DNA of 64,000 bases. It comes from Rhizobium sp. Leaf453. GTDB taxonomy: Bacteria; Pseudomonadota; Alphaproteobacteria; Rhizobiales; Rhizobiaceae. Position 1 is the first letter of the stretch; every line of letters begins with the position of its first letter. The notes beneath the pieces were generated by a model. It had not been told where the DNA came from, did no database searches, and worked only from the letters and a program-made list of their open reading frames with translations. Location of the stretch: the NCBI RefSeq assembly GCF_001425605.1, contig NZ_LMRG01000001.1:324719-388718 (forward strand), given 5' to 3'. Position numbers and translations under genes: made by a program. This document shows, one piece after another, positions 18,219 through 27,822 of the stretch.

Positions 18219-18470
18219 ATGGTCAAACGGACATTTTTTGTGAAAGCGCTCTGGGATGCGGACGCCAAGGTCTTTTACTCGGAAAGCGACATCGAAGGCC
18301 TGCATATCGAAGCCGATACGGTCGAGCAGTTCGAAGACGTGATGTTCGACACGGCAATCGACCTGATCGTGGCAAATCATATCAGCGCGCCCGATCTTGC
18401 CGACACACCGTTACGCGATCTCATTCCGGCCATTCTCTGGCAAAGACCAGATATCCCGGCGGCGGCATAG
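18219..18470 (+). CDS. DUF1902 (HicB-like) antitoxin
   Basis: This 83-residue protein has the DUF1902 fold, related to HicB antitoxins. It shows FFVKALWDADAKVFYSESDIEGLHIEADT, corresponding to the strand-strand core of HicB, and a C-terminal LRDLIPAIL helix. The ATG at 18219 has GGGAG eight bases upstream. Its stop codon overlaps the GTG start of the next gene by one base, which is typical of translational coupling in toxin-antitoxin pairs. It is expected to bind and neutralise the downstream HicA-like toxin and to repress the operon. The antitoxin-first order differs from classical hicA-hicB. Confidence 0.82.
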   Translation: MVKRTFFVKALWDADAKVFYSESDIEGLHIEADTVEQFEDVMFDTAIDLIVANHISAPDLADTPLRDLIPAILWQRPDIPAAA

Positions 18471-18667
18471 TGGCAGAAGGGTACTACAAGGTCGTCTGCG
18501 ACATTCTTCTCGCTCTCGGATACGAATATCAGACGAATGCCAAAGGTTCGCACGAGAAGTGGCGATCCCTCGAAACGGGAAAACTCGTTCTTGTCCCACG
18601 TAACCTGAAAAGCCGGCACACCGCCAACGGCATCCTGAAGACAGCTGGCTCCGATCGCAAGCTCTGA
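18470..18667 (+). CDS. hicA: HicA-family mRNA interferase toxin
   Basis: This 65-residue protein resembles the YcfA/HicA toxin family, small double-stranded RNA-binding-fold nucleases that cut mRNA. The catalytic His lies in the conserved GSHEKW motif at residues 26-31, followed by LVLVPRNLKSRHTANGILKTAG as in the family C-terminus. It starts with GTG overlapping the antitoxin stop. It ends seven bases before the convergent BrnA-like gene. No frameshift or missing catalytic residue was noticed, so it looks intact. Confidence 0.8.
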   Translation: MAEGYYKVVCDILLALGYEYQTNAKGSHEKWRSLETGKLVLVPRNLKSRHTANGILKTAGSDRKL

Positions 18668-18673
18668 GGTCGC

Positions 18674-18913
18674 CTAGTCCTTCGGATTTGCCGCCACGAA
18701 AGCACGCAGAACATCGTTGATGCGGTCCTGCCAGCCGGGGCCGTCGTCCTGGAAATACTGCAGCACGGAGCTGTCGAGTTTCAGGGAGGCCTGTTCCTTG
18801 GTTTCCGGCAAAGCACGCTTTTCGACGGCAGGCGCAGGTGCCTTCTTCGCGGGCTTGAACAGGGCTTCGGCGGCGTCCATGGCGCTGACGGGGCGGCGGG
18901 GCGTGGTGGCCAT
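18674..18913 (-). CDS. BrnA-like antitoxin family protein, without a BrnT partner
   Basis: A 79-residue protein whose C-terminal half, SLKLDSSVLQYFQDDGPGW followed by QDRINDVLRAFV, matches the ribbon-helix-helix region of BrnA antitoxins. The N-terminal half is Ala/Pro/Lys-rich. BrnA normally pairs with the BrnT toxin, but no BrnT-like gene adjoins it. It sits between ribF and the convergent hicA. It may be a stand-alone DNA-binding regulator. The ATG at 18913 is preceded by AGAGG. Confidence 0.72.
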   Translation of the reverse strand: MATTPRRPVSAMDAAEALFKPAKKAPAPAVEKRALPETKEQASLKLDSSVLQYFQDDGPGWQDRINDVLRAFVAANPKD

Positions 18914-18957
18914 GATGTGATCCTCTGTAGGGGGCGGCAGCATGCCGACCCATCGGT

Positions 18958-19938
18958 TCAGAATGCGATATGCCGGTCGATGTCGCTCAGGGCCTGCACG
19001 CCCGACAGAAGGGCGCGCGCCTCGGCGTCGTCCTGTTTCATCTGCACCACCAGCGGCTCAAGGCCATCGAATTTCAGCTCGTCGCGCAGATGGCCGAAGA
19101 AGGAGACGGAACAGACCTGGCCATAGAGATCGCCGGAGAAATCGAACACGAAAGTTTCCAGCAGCGCGGTGCCGTTGCTGTCCACTGTCGGGCGCTTGCC
19201 GAAGCTGGCGACGCCGTTATGGATGACGCCATCGGCACAGCGGAATCGGACGGCATAGATGCCGTTGCGCAACTCGACTTCCGGCGGCAGCTGCATGTTC
19301 GCCGTGGGGTAACCAAGCGTGCGGCCGAGTTGCTTGCCGCCAATTACCTCGGCTTCGACCGTATAACGATAACCGAGCATGCCGGCCGCCTGCACGACGT
19401 CGCCTTCGCCCAGCAGGCCGCGGACATGGCTGGATGAGATGACGGAGGCGTTTTCATCACGGAAGGCATCGACGAGCGTGACGCCGAAACCGTTTTCGCC
19501 ACCGGCGGCCATCAGGAATGCCGGGCCGCCTTCCCTGCCCTTGCCGAAATGGAAATCGAAACCGGTGACGACATGGCTGGCATGCAGCCAGTCCATCAGG
19601 ATCGAGCGAATAAAATCGGAGGCGGACAGTTCGGAGAAGGTGCGATCGAACGGATATTCGATGACGGCGGAAAAGCCCATGCCTTCCAGGATGCGCGCCT
19701 TGAGCGGCGCTGGCGTCAGACGGAACACCGGGCGATCCGGCCGGAAGACGGTGCGCGGATGCGGTTCGAAGGTCAGGACGAGCGCCGGAACGCCGCGCGC
19801 GCTCGCCTCTTCCAGGGCACGGTTCAGCACCGACTGGTGGCCGCGATGGACGCCATCGAAATTGCCGATGGCGATGACGCCGCCGCGCAGCGCCTGCGGC
19901 AGGGGTTCGCGGGTCTCGTTGCGATGGAAAACCGTCAT
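18958..19938 (-). CDS. ribF: Bifunctional riboflavin kinase/FAD synthetase RibF
   Basis: RibF phosphorylates riboflavin to FMN and adenylylates FMN to FAD. The N-terminal nucleotidyltransferase domain has AIGNFDGVHRGHQSVL near residues 22-37 and a later SSSHVRGLLGEGDV segment. The C-terminal kinase domain has GKQLGRTLGYPTANM, with the conserved PTAN motif, and the ETFVFDFSGDLYGQ segment. With the ATG at 19938 (MTVFHRNETREPLP) it is 326 residues, the usual family length; in-frame ATGs at 19956 and 19968 are possible. The usual ribF-ileS neighbourhood is split here by the hicA pair and the BrnA-like gene. Confidence 0.95.
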   Translation of the reverse strand: MTVFHRNETREPLPQALRGGVIAIGNFDGVHRGHQSVLNRALEEASARGVPALVLTFEPHPRTVFRPDRPVFRLTPAPLKARILEGMGFSAVIEYPFDRTFSELSASDFIRSILMDWLHASHVVTGFDFHFGKGREGGPAFLMAAGGENGFGVTLVDAFRDENASVISSSHVRGLLGEGDVVQAAGMLGYRYTVEAEVIGGKQLGRTLGYPTANMQLPPEVELRNGIYAVRFRCADGVIHNGVASFGKRPTVDSNGTALLETFVFDFSGDLYGQVCSVSFFGHLRDELKFDGLEPLVVQMKQDDAEARALLSGVQALSDIDRHIAF

Positions 19939-20041
19939 ATCCGTCACGCCAGTCATCTCTTCTGCCATTCGATCGGCCAGTGCTCAAGCACGTCGGAATC
20001 TTTCAGATTCGCTTCCTGTGCTTTCGCCTTTTGTTTTTTGC

Positions 20042-20086
20042 GCATGTCTTGATCCCGAAACCGGTGACCACTTTCGGGAGACATGC
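20042..20086. repeat. 45-bp two-part palindrome (rhizobial intergenic repeat type)
   Basis: The outer arms are GCATGTCT (20042-20049) and AGACATGC (20079-20086). The inner arms are CCCGAAA (20054-20060) and TTTCGGG (20072-20078). The CCCGAAA...CCGG...TTTCGGG core with flanking ATGTC/GACAT is a pattern I recall as frequent between genes in Rhizobium and Agrobacterium. It lies between two minus-strand genes, ribF and the HAD gene, and could form a hairpin in their transcript. Confidence 0.6.
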
Positions 20087-20104
20087 TGTAGCGCGCCGCC
20101 GCCA

Positions 20105-20953
20105 CTAAGCCAGTCTCGGTATCCACCATTTCGGCGTGGCGCCCTCGTTTTTCAGGAAGGCCGTCAGCTTCCCTTCGTCGGTCTTCTCGCCCGTCATATA
20201 CTCGGCGGCGTGAATACCGGCACTGATATAGAGGACATCGAGGCCGAAATCCTGTGCGCCCTTGACGTCGGTCGGCATGCCGTCGCCGACCGCGATCACC
20301 CGCGACAGGTCGAAGCTGCCCCGCGCCGCCTTCGCCTCGGACAGCGAGGCACGGTAGATCGGCACATGCGGCTTACCGGAAATGCGGGTTTCGCCGCCCA
20401 GCTGCTCATAGACCTTGGCGATGGCACCGGCGCAGGGGATCAGCCTGTGACCGCGCTCGACGACAAGATCGGGATTGGCGCAGATCAGCGGCAGCTTGCG
20501 CTTGGCCATGCCCGCGAGCGTCGCGCGGTAATCCTCGGCGGTCTCCGTCTCGTCATCGAAGAAACCGGCGCAGACGATTATCTCGGCGTCCTCGGACGAG
20601 GCCATGGTGACGCCCAGCCCTTCGATCAAAGGCAGGTCGCGCTCGGCGCCGATGAAATAGATCTTCTTCGGGCCAGCCGAGATCAGCGCGCGGGTCACGT
20701 CGCCGGAGGTGACGATGCGATCATACGCGCTATCCGGAACACCAAGACCGCGGATCTGCACGATGACACCGGGATGCGGACGAGGCGAATTGGTGATGAG
20801 GACGACGGTCAGACCCCTGGCACGCGCTTCGGTCAGCGCCTCACAGGCTTCCTTGAAGGCCGCAACGCCATTGTGCAGGACGCCCCAGACATCGCACAGG
20901 ACGACGTCGTAGCGGCTGGCAATGTCGCGAAAACTGTTGATCCGAACGGCCAT
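20105..20953 (-). CDS. TIGR01459-family HAD-type hydrolase (NagD/CbbY-like)
   Basis: A 282-residue HAD-IIA phosphatase. Motif I is VVLCDVWGVLHNG near residue 16-28, with Asp nucleophile and Trp in place of the usual second-position residue, as in the TIGR01459 group. LITNSPRP is motif II, the Lys in ISGKPHVPIY is motif III, and VIAVGDGMPTDVKGA is motif IV. Substrates of this group are unknown. It is upstream of ribF on the same strand, with the palindromic repeat between them. No signal peptide is visible. Confidence 0.88.
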   Translation of the reverse strand: MAVRINSFRDIASRYDVVLCDVWGVLHNGVAAFKEACEALTEARARGLTVVLITNSPRPHPGVIVQIRGLGVPDSAYDRIVTSGDVTRALISAGPKKIYFIGAERDLPLIEGLGVTMASSEDAEIIVCAGFFDDETETAEDYRATLAGMAKRKLPLICANPDLVVERGHRLIPCAGAIAKVYEQLGGETRISGKPHVPIYRASLSEAKAARGSFDLSRVIAVGDGMPTDVKGAQDFGLDVLYISAGIHAAEYMTGEKTDEGKLTAFLKNEGATPKWWIPRLA

Positions 20954-21076
20954 GCTGGCTTCCCGCAGAAAGAATTGGTCGGGCTGACATGGCAGGCAGG
21001 CGGAAAAAACACAAGACTGGATGCCGAAAGTGGCAACCGAATCCCAAGGTTTCGGGCATTCGGGGATGCCCGGTTC

Positions 21077-22438
21077 CTAAAATTTGCCGATCAGCCACCC
21101 CGCCACGGCACAGATCGAAAGCGTCGTCACGATCCCGCGTTTGAGGCCGAAGAGCAGAACGACGGCCAGAAGCGTCAGCAGGCAGGCGCCCCATTGGAAG
21201 CTCTGCCAGACGGGAAACGGCAGCGACAACGGCCCAGCCTCAACCCTTGCCACCTCGGCAAACAGCACATGCAGCCCGAACCAGACGGCGAGATTGAGGA
21301 TGACGCCGGTGACGGCGGCGGAGATTGCCGACAAGGCGCCCGACAGCGCCCTGTTGTTCCTCAAGGTTTCGACATAGGGCGCGCCGAGAAAGATCCACAG
21401 GAAGCAAGGCACGAAGGTGACCCAGGTAGCAAGCGTCGCACCGAGCATACCCGCCGCAAGCGGATCGAGGCCGAGTGGTGCTCTGAAGGCGGCCATGAAG
21501 CCTACGAAGGACAGGACGAGCACCAGCGGCCCCGGCGTCGTCTCGGCGAGCGCCAGACCATCGAGCATCTCGCCGGGTTTCAGCCAATGATAGGTCTCGA
21601 CCGCCTGCTGCGCGACATAGGCCAGCACGGCATAGGCGCCGCCGAAGGTCACCACCGCCATTTTCGAGAAGAACAGGCCGATGGCGAGATAGACATTGCC
21701 GAAGCCGATCGCACCGGCAATCAGGACGAAAGGCGCGATCCACAGAGCCAGCCAGAGACCAAGAATACGGCCGGTACGCGCCCAACTGGAGGCGATATCC
21801 GGCATATTGGCATCAATGACCGAGGGCTTGTCGGCCATGATCTGCTTCGCAGCCGCTGCGGTACGGTGGGCGGCAGGTTGCATCCGGCTGGCAACATAGC
21901 CGGCAATACCGGCGGCCAGCACCACCAGCGGAAACGGCAGATCGAACAGAAAGAGCGCGGCAAAGGCGAGTGCCGCGACCACCAGCGCAAACTGCGTCTT
22001 CAGCGCTCGCCGGCCGACCCGGATGACAGCCTCCACAACGATCGCCAGCACCGCTGCCTTCAGGCCGAAGAACAGGCTGGAGAGCCAGTCCGTCTGATGA
22101 AACAGCGCATAGGCCGATGACATTCCGAGAATGACGAAAAAGCCCGGCAGGATGAACAGCAGGCCGGCGACGATGCCGCCACGCGAGCCGTGCAGAAGCC
22201 AACCGATGTAAGTGGCGAGCTGCTGCGCTTCCGGCCCGGGCAGCAGCATGCAGAAATTCAGCGCATGCAGGAACCGGCTTTCGGAAATCCAGCGCCGCTC
22301 CTCCACCAGTTCCTTGTGCATCAGGGCAATCTGCCCGGCGGGGCCGCCAAAACTCAGAAGTCCGATCTTCGCCCAGACTTTCGTTGCCTCAACGAACGAC
22401 GGGTGTGGCGGCGCAAAAGCGGTGACGGCCTCATTCAT
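21077..22438 (-). CDS. chrA: Chromate efflux transporter ChrA (long-chain CHR family)
   Basis: ChrA is an inner-membrane transporter that expels chromate. The 453-residue protein has two homologous CHR halves. The first contains KIGLLSFGGPAGQIALMHKELVEE and FCMLLPGPEAQQLATYIGW near residues 20-80. The second contains FFSKMAVVTFGGAYAVLAYVAQQAVE and LAETTPGPLVLVLSFVGFM. About twelve hydrophobic segments are visible. The ATG at 22438 overlaps the stop of the upstream chrB-like gene by eight bases (ATGAATGA), which supports this start and translational coupling. Confidence 0.93.
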   Translation of the reverse strand: MNEAVTAFAPPHPSFVEATKVWAKIGLLSFGGPAGQIALMHKELVEERRWISESRFLHALNFCMLLPGPEAQQLATYIGWLLHGSRGGIVAGLLFILPGFFVILGMSSAYALFHQTDWLSSLFFGLKAAVLAIVVEAVIRVGRRALKTQFALVVAALAFAALFLFDLPFPLVVLAAGIAGYVASRMQPAAHRTAAAAKQIMADKPSVIDANMPDIASSWARTGRILGLWLALWIAPFVLIAGAIGFGNVYLAIGLFFSKMAVVTFGGAYAVLAYVAQQAVETYHWLKPGEMLDGLALAETTPGPLVLVLSFVGFMAAFRAPLGLDPLAAGMLGATLATWVTFVPCFLWIFLGAPYVETLRNNRALSGALSAISAAVTGVILNLAVWFGLHVLFAEVARVEAGPLSLPFPVWQSFQWGACLLTLLAVVLLFGLKRGIVTTLSICAVAGWLIGKF

Positions 22439-23264
22439 TTTCCCGGCCCTTCCTTGAGACATGCGATACCCATTCATGCTTTTCCTGCGTGGCGTCCCGG
22501 GCCCAGCGATAGAAGGCGTCGTAGAGAATCAGGCCAGCATCGAGCTGTTCGAGATCGTCGGCAAACATGCGCGACAGGCCAAGGGAAGCCGCAAGCAGGC
22601 CGGACGCCTCGGGCACAAGATCAAGCCGGTCTGTATCGGCGGCACGCACGATCAGGGAAAGGCGCTGTAGCGCCGGAAAGTTCAGACCGAACTCCGAGAC
22701 CATCGTGTCGAAAGTGCATTCTTCTCCGCGGTGGCTCCAGAAGACACCTTCCACATCGAAAGGCGTCGCGCCGAAACGGTCGGCGACCGCTTCGACCTCG
22801 GAGGCGGCGACGAAAAGAAAGGATGCGGCGGGATCGACGAAACGGCGGATCAGCCAGGGACAGGCAATGCGATCGATCTTTGGGCGGGAGCGGGTGACCC
22901 AGACCGAGCCACCTCCGGTGTTGCTTCCGGGAATCGCCGAGATCGGCACCAGCGGGAGACTGGCTGCAGCCCAGGCCTCTAGGCCGCCTTCGAGACTTTC
23001 CGCCTGCGCTCCGGCATGCCGCAGCCAGGCGGCGACACCTTCACTGAGCTTCTTGCCCTTCTGGCAAACGACGACGACCCAAAGGCCACGATAGTCGGCT
23101 GCCCACTGCGACACGGTGGCATAGGGTCGGCGCGTCGAAGCAGGCAGCAGAGCCGGCCGTGCGGCGAAATCATCGTCGTCGCGCACGTCGATGACAATCG
23201 GTCCCTTTGGGATGCCGGCAAGTCGAGCAAGTTTTTCAACGGAAATGGAATTGTACGAGGCCAT
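22431..23264 (-). CDS. chrB: Rhodanese-ChrB fusion chromate-resistance protein
   Basis: This 277-residue protein combines an N-terminal rhodanese domain (about residues 1-115; IVIDVRDDDDFAARP, and the active-site Cys in VVVVCQKGKKLSEG) with a C-terminal ChrB domain (about 125-275; VTRSRPKIDRIACPWLIRRF and VFWSHRGEECTFDTM). ChrB proteins are associated with chromate-responsive regulation or detoxification. The rhodanese part could handle sulfur chemistry, since chromate enters by sulfate uptake, but that is inference. The ATG at 23264 follows AAGGGA. Upstream in-frame residues run towards the groES control region and are unlikely to be translated. Confidence 0.85.
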   Translation of the reverse strand: MASYNSISVEKLARLAGIPKGPIVIDVRDDDDFAARPALLPASTRRPYATVSQWAADYRGLWVVVVCQKGKKLSEGVAAWLRHAGAQAESLEGGLEAWAAASLPLVPISAIPGSNTGGGSVWVTRSRPKIDRIACPWLIRRFVDPAASFLFVAASEVEAVADRFGATPFDVEGVFWSHRGEECTFDTMVSEFGLNFPALQRLSLIVRAADTDRLDLVPEASGLLAASLGLSRMFADDLEQLDAGLILYDAFYRWARDATQEKHEWVSHVSRKGRENE

Positions 23265-23410
23265 GATTACGTCCCTTTTTTGGAAAGAATGGACGCGAAA
23301 TTCTGGCATGACGCCTCGTGGGGTATTCGCAGACCCCATGGGTCCGTTAAACAAAAAACGGGAAATCGAGTCAATCGACGTTTTGATTAAAAAAAACGCT
23401 CCGCCTCATC

Positions 23411-23439
23411 CTTGACTCATCTCGCGGCCACCCCTATCT
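23411..23439 (+). promoter_or_regulatory. RpoH-type heat-shock promoter of groESL
   Basis: CTTG at 23411-23414 is followed after 18 bases by CCTATCT at 23433-23439. This fits the alphaproteobacterial RpoH consensus CTTG-N17/18-CYTATNT. It lies just upstream of the CIRCE operator, giving groESL both positive (sigma-32) and negative (HrcA) heat control. Confidence 0.75.
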
Positions 23440-23447
23440 GCAAGCCG

Positions 23448-23474
23448 CTAGCACTCAAACAATAGGAGTGCTAA
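23448..23474 (+). promoter_or_regulatory. CIRCE operator (HrcA binding site)
   Basis: CTAGCACTC at 23448-23456, nine bases of spacer, then GAGTGCTAA at 23466-23474. This is the CIRCE inverted repeat with one mismatch from TTAGCACTC in the left arm. It is placed 58 bp before groES, as expected for HrcA repression of groESL. Confidence 0.97.
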
Positions 23475-23532
23475 CATCCATCCATCGGGTCGCATGACGA
23501 TCCGTGAAGTCATTTGATCGAGGGATTAGACA

Positions 23533-23826
23533 ATGACAACCAATTTCCGTCCGCTGCACGACCGCGTCGTCGTTCGTCGCGTTGAATCCGAAGCCAAGAC
23601 CAAGGGCGGCATCATCATTCCGGACACCGCCAAGGAAAAGCCGCAGGAAGGCGAAATCGTCGCCGTCGGCACCGGCACCCGTGACGACAAGGGCGCCCTG
23701 ATCGCTCTCGACGTCAAGGCTGGCGACCGCGTTCTGTTCGGCAAGTGGTCGGGCACCGAAGTCAAGCTCAACGGCGAAGACCTTCTGATCATGAAGGAAG
23801 CCGACATCATGGGCATCATCGGCTGA
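23533..23826 (+). CDS. groES: Co-chaperonin GroES
   Basis: This 97-residue protein caps the GroEL cavity. It shows the complete family sequence order: [16 protein letters not shown] at the start, the mobile-loop segment [19 protein letters not shown] near residues 20-38, and [23 protein letters not shown] near the end. It is preceded by the RpoH promoter and CIRCE operator, with a GAGGGATTAGACA leader before the ATG. GroEL follows 66 bp downstream in the same operon. Confidence 0.99.
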   Translation: MTTNFRPLHDRVVVRRVESEAKTKGGIIIPDTAKEKPQEGEIVAVGTGTRDDKGALIALDVKAGDRVLFGKWSGTEVKLNGEDLLIMKEADIMGIIG

Positions 23827-23832
23827 TTTTAG

Positions 23833-25536
<1,704 letters not shown>

Positions 25537-25587
25537 TAAGGCATCCGCCTTATTACGGAATGACCACTTCCAAGCTTTGGAATGAGG

Positions 25588-25616
25588 AAAAGGCGGGCCG
25601 CAAGGTCCGCCTTTTT
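25588..25616 (+). terminator. Rho-independent terminator of groESL
   Basis: A 12-bp stem AAAAGGCGGGCC (25588-25599) pairs with GGTCCGCCTTTT (25604-25615) with one G-U pair and a GCAA tetraloop, followed by a T. A smaller perfect hairpin, TAATAAGGC/GCCTTATTA at 25534-25555, overlaps the groEL stop codon and may strengthen the end. Confidence 0.9.
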
Positions 25617-26128
25617 CGTTTCGGGCGCTCTATCGTCCCGAAAATGGCCGCCAGCTACGGCATTTGCCCCATTGCCGAACCGGGCACGAATCTGTTTCTG
25701 ATTGCATCGCCGCGATTGTTCCACAATGCGGTGGTTCAGTGATGCAGACCGGACGCGAGAAATATTTCTCGAAACACCATTGAAGCGGATACAAAAGCAA
25801 CTATAACAGCGCCCAAGTGAACCTGAGATTCACGGGGATTTAAAGGCCGGAACGTTTGACAATAAGATCAGTCAAATTTTCTCTATTAACTGTGTGCCCA
25901 ACATCACTTTGATCCCGAACCATAAAGCGTATAGATTTTCCTCGGATACAATTTGCTTCGTCTTCCGCAGATAACCGGACAAGACTTGGTAGTTGCGTTT
26001 TCTATAACTTGCAGCCGCAAAACAGCGTGACGTGAACTCCGCTCGACTAAGTCTTTGCTGCAAAATGGAAATCGTTTCTTGCGCTCCCTTTGACGGGAGC
26101 GGCTGAATGAACTTCGAATTTCGTGCAT
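25617..26128. other. AT-enriched intergenic region after groEL
   Basis: About 510 bp with no supported gene. The part around 25760-26060 is clearly poorer in GC (a hand count of 25861-25920 gives about 37%) than the 60%-plus flanks. Short frames occur on the minus strand but match no family and lack ribosome-binding sequences. The right end must contain the promoter for the PAS-like gene at 26129. Confidence 0.45.
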
Positions 26129-26593
26129 ATGCTGGGGTGGACTTTGTTTAAGATTGCAAGAACAGGCCTTTCACCGGTTCCCGGTCCCGGTTCTTTTGCC
26201 ATGGGCGAGAGCGGGCAGGACCTGTTGGGGCAATTCTGTTTTTCCGAGGGATGGTCGGGTGACCTGTCGAACGGCCTGTTTCGGCTCGGCGACAGCGCGG
26301 CCGCCATGCATGGTCTGCAGCAGCCGGAATGTGGCCTGCTGAATCTCGTCCGCTGCTACGACAGTGCAGACCGCAACCATGTGCTCGAACTGTTCGAACA
26401 GGCTGCGACGATATCCTCATCCTTCTGCTTCTCGACGACGATCAGCCTTTCCTCCGGGCAGAAGCAGCCGGTCTTTTGCGTCGGCGAATCCAGCGGACTG
26501 GAACAGCGTTATTCAGGCTCGATGCTGGGCGTGTTTTTCTTCCCCCGTTTCCAGCTGGAAACGAAGGGTCGGCTGTTCAACATCCACCAGTAA
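26129..26593 (+). CDS. PAS-like small protein, paralogue A
   Basis: This 154-residue soluble protein has no name I know. Residues 42-141 align without gaps to residues 37-136 of the protein encoded at 34106-34522, with about 39 identities by hand count. Shared motifs are W-x-x-DLS-x-G, F-x-x-GD-x-A, HGL, CGLL, SSF-x-F-x-TT and FCVG, then G-x-M-x-G-x-F-x-F at the end. The W-x-x-DL-x-G start and the later helix and strands resemble a PAS sensor fold, but no output domain is attached. The start codon is uncertain: ATG at 26129, or GTG at 26123, and no clear ribosome site is visible. It lies 11 bp before the convergent reductase gene. Confidence 0.7.
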   Translation: MLGWTLFKIARTGLSPVPGPGSFAMGESGQDLLGQFCFSEGWSGDLSNGLFRLGDSAAAMHGLQQPECGLLNLVRCYDSADRNHVLELFEQAATISSSFCFSTTISLSSGQKQPVFCVGESSGLEQRYSGSMLGVFFFPRFQLETKGRLFNIHQ

Positions 26594-26604
26594 GATGATG
26601 CCTG

Positions 26605-27822
26605 CTACGGCAGCAATGTCTTCAAATCCGCCTGCGGATTTTCGAGGATTGCCCGGTCCGGTGTGAGGCCGAGATCGATGAGCTTCTTGCCCGTTACATA
26701 GGCCTTGGCATCGTTGAGCGCGTCAACGGCGATCAGCTTGCCGCCCATGAAATACCAGACCGAGACACTGCCTTCCCGCTGGCCGGCGCGCACGACCGTT
26801 TCGTCGTGGCCCAGGCCAAAGCCAGCGATCTGCAACTTGACGTCATACTGATCCGACCAGAACCAAGGCTTCGGCTCATAGGGTGCCTCGCCGCCGGCAA
26901 GCAGGGCCGCGACGGCTTCGGCCTGATCGACGGCGTTCTGCACCGATTCCAGCCTTATGCGCATATCCTTCCACGGCTGCACGGCGCAGTCGCCCATCGC
27001 GTAGACATGCGGATCCGAGGTGCGGCCAAACTGGTCGACGACAATGCCGTTGGCGATTTCGAGCCCGGCCTCGCCGGCAAGCGCGTCATTGGCGGTGACA
27101 CCGATGCCGACGATCACCAGATCGACCGGAATGGTCGTGCCATCCGTCAACTCGGCCGCTGTCACCCGGCCATCCGTACCCACCAAGCGAACGAGGCCTG
27201 CGCCTTCGCGGATATCGACACCGCGCGACGTGTGAATGTTGCGGACAAGATTTGACGTCGCCGCCGACGCCACGCGCTGCAGGATCCGGTCGGCCATTTC
27301 GATGACGGTGACATCCAGCCCGCTGGAGCGAGCGACCGCAGCGGCCTCGAGACCGATATAGCCGCCGCCGATGATCAGCGCATGCTTGCCGGGATTCATC
27401 TCCTCGGCGAGCCGGTCGGCATCGGTGAAATCGCGCACGACGAAGACGCCGGCGAGATCGCCGCCGACACTGGCCGGCAGCTTGCGTGGCGTCGAGCCGG
27501 TTGCCAGCGCCAGATCTGCGTATTCCAGCGTCGAACCGTCGCTGAGGGTGACAGTCTTCCTGTCGCGGTCGATGCCGGTGACGGAGGTGGAGAGGCGGAT
27601 GTCGATATCGTGTTCTCCATACCAGCTTTCGGGCCGGTACAGCAGGCGATCGAGATCCATTTCGCGCAGAAGGTATTTCTTGGAAAGCGGTGGTCGTTGG
27701 TAAGGGTGGCTGGCTTCGGACGCGATGACCGTGATCGGACGTTCGTCCTTCAAGGCCCGGAGCTTGGCCACCAAAGCAAAGGCGGCCTGACCGCCGCCCA
27801 CAACAACAAGTCTGCCTGCCAC
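26605..27822 (-). CDS. NAD(P)H-dependent ferredoxin reductase-type FAD oxidoreductase
   Basis: This 405-residue flavoprotein resembles rhodocoxin/putidaredoxin reductase-type enzymes. The FAD-binding GxGxxA motif is VVVGGGQAAF near the start. HPYQRPPLSKKYLL is the typical substrate-side loop. The NAD-binding motif is ALIIGGGYIGLEAAAVA near residue 148-165. VYAMGDCAVQP is the second FAD motif. It would pass electrons from NAD(P)H to a [2Fe-2S] ferredoxin, but no ferredoxin or P450 gene is adjacent. A GTG at 27822 with GGTGGA six bases upstream is chosen as start because it gives the family N-terminus. Confidence 0.88.
   Translation of the reverse strand: MAGRLVVVGGGQAAFALVAKLRALKDERPITVIASEASHPYQRPPLSKKYLLREMDLDRLLYRPESWYGEHDIDIRLSTSVTGIDRDRKTVTLSDGSTLEYADLALATGSTPRKLPASVGGDLAGVFVVRDFTDADRLAEEMNPGKHALIIGGGYIGLEAAAVARSSGLDVTVIEMADRILQRVASAATSNLVRNIHTSRGVDIREGAGLVRLVGTDGRVTAAELTDGTTIPVDLVIVGIGVTANDALAGEAGLEIANGIVVDQFGRTSDPHVYAMGDCAVQPWKDMRIRLESVQNAVDQAEAVAALLAGGEAPYEPKPWFWSDQYDVKLQIAGFGLGHDETVVRAGQREGSVSVWYFMGGKLIAVDALNDAKAYVTGKKLIDLGLTPDRAILENPQADLKTLLP

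Noticed and set aside
19379..22120. Long plus-strand open frame over ribF, the HAD gene and chrA
   Set aside because: It crosses three recognisable minus-strand genes and intergenic DNA, is rich in Arg/Gln/Asp/His low-complexity residues, and matches nothing.
25872..26063. Short minus-strand frame in the gap after groEL
   Set aside because: It starts from TTG without a ribosome site, is 63 codons in AT-rich DNA, and resembles no family.
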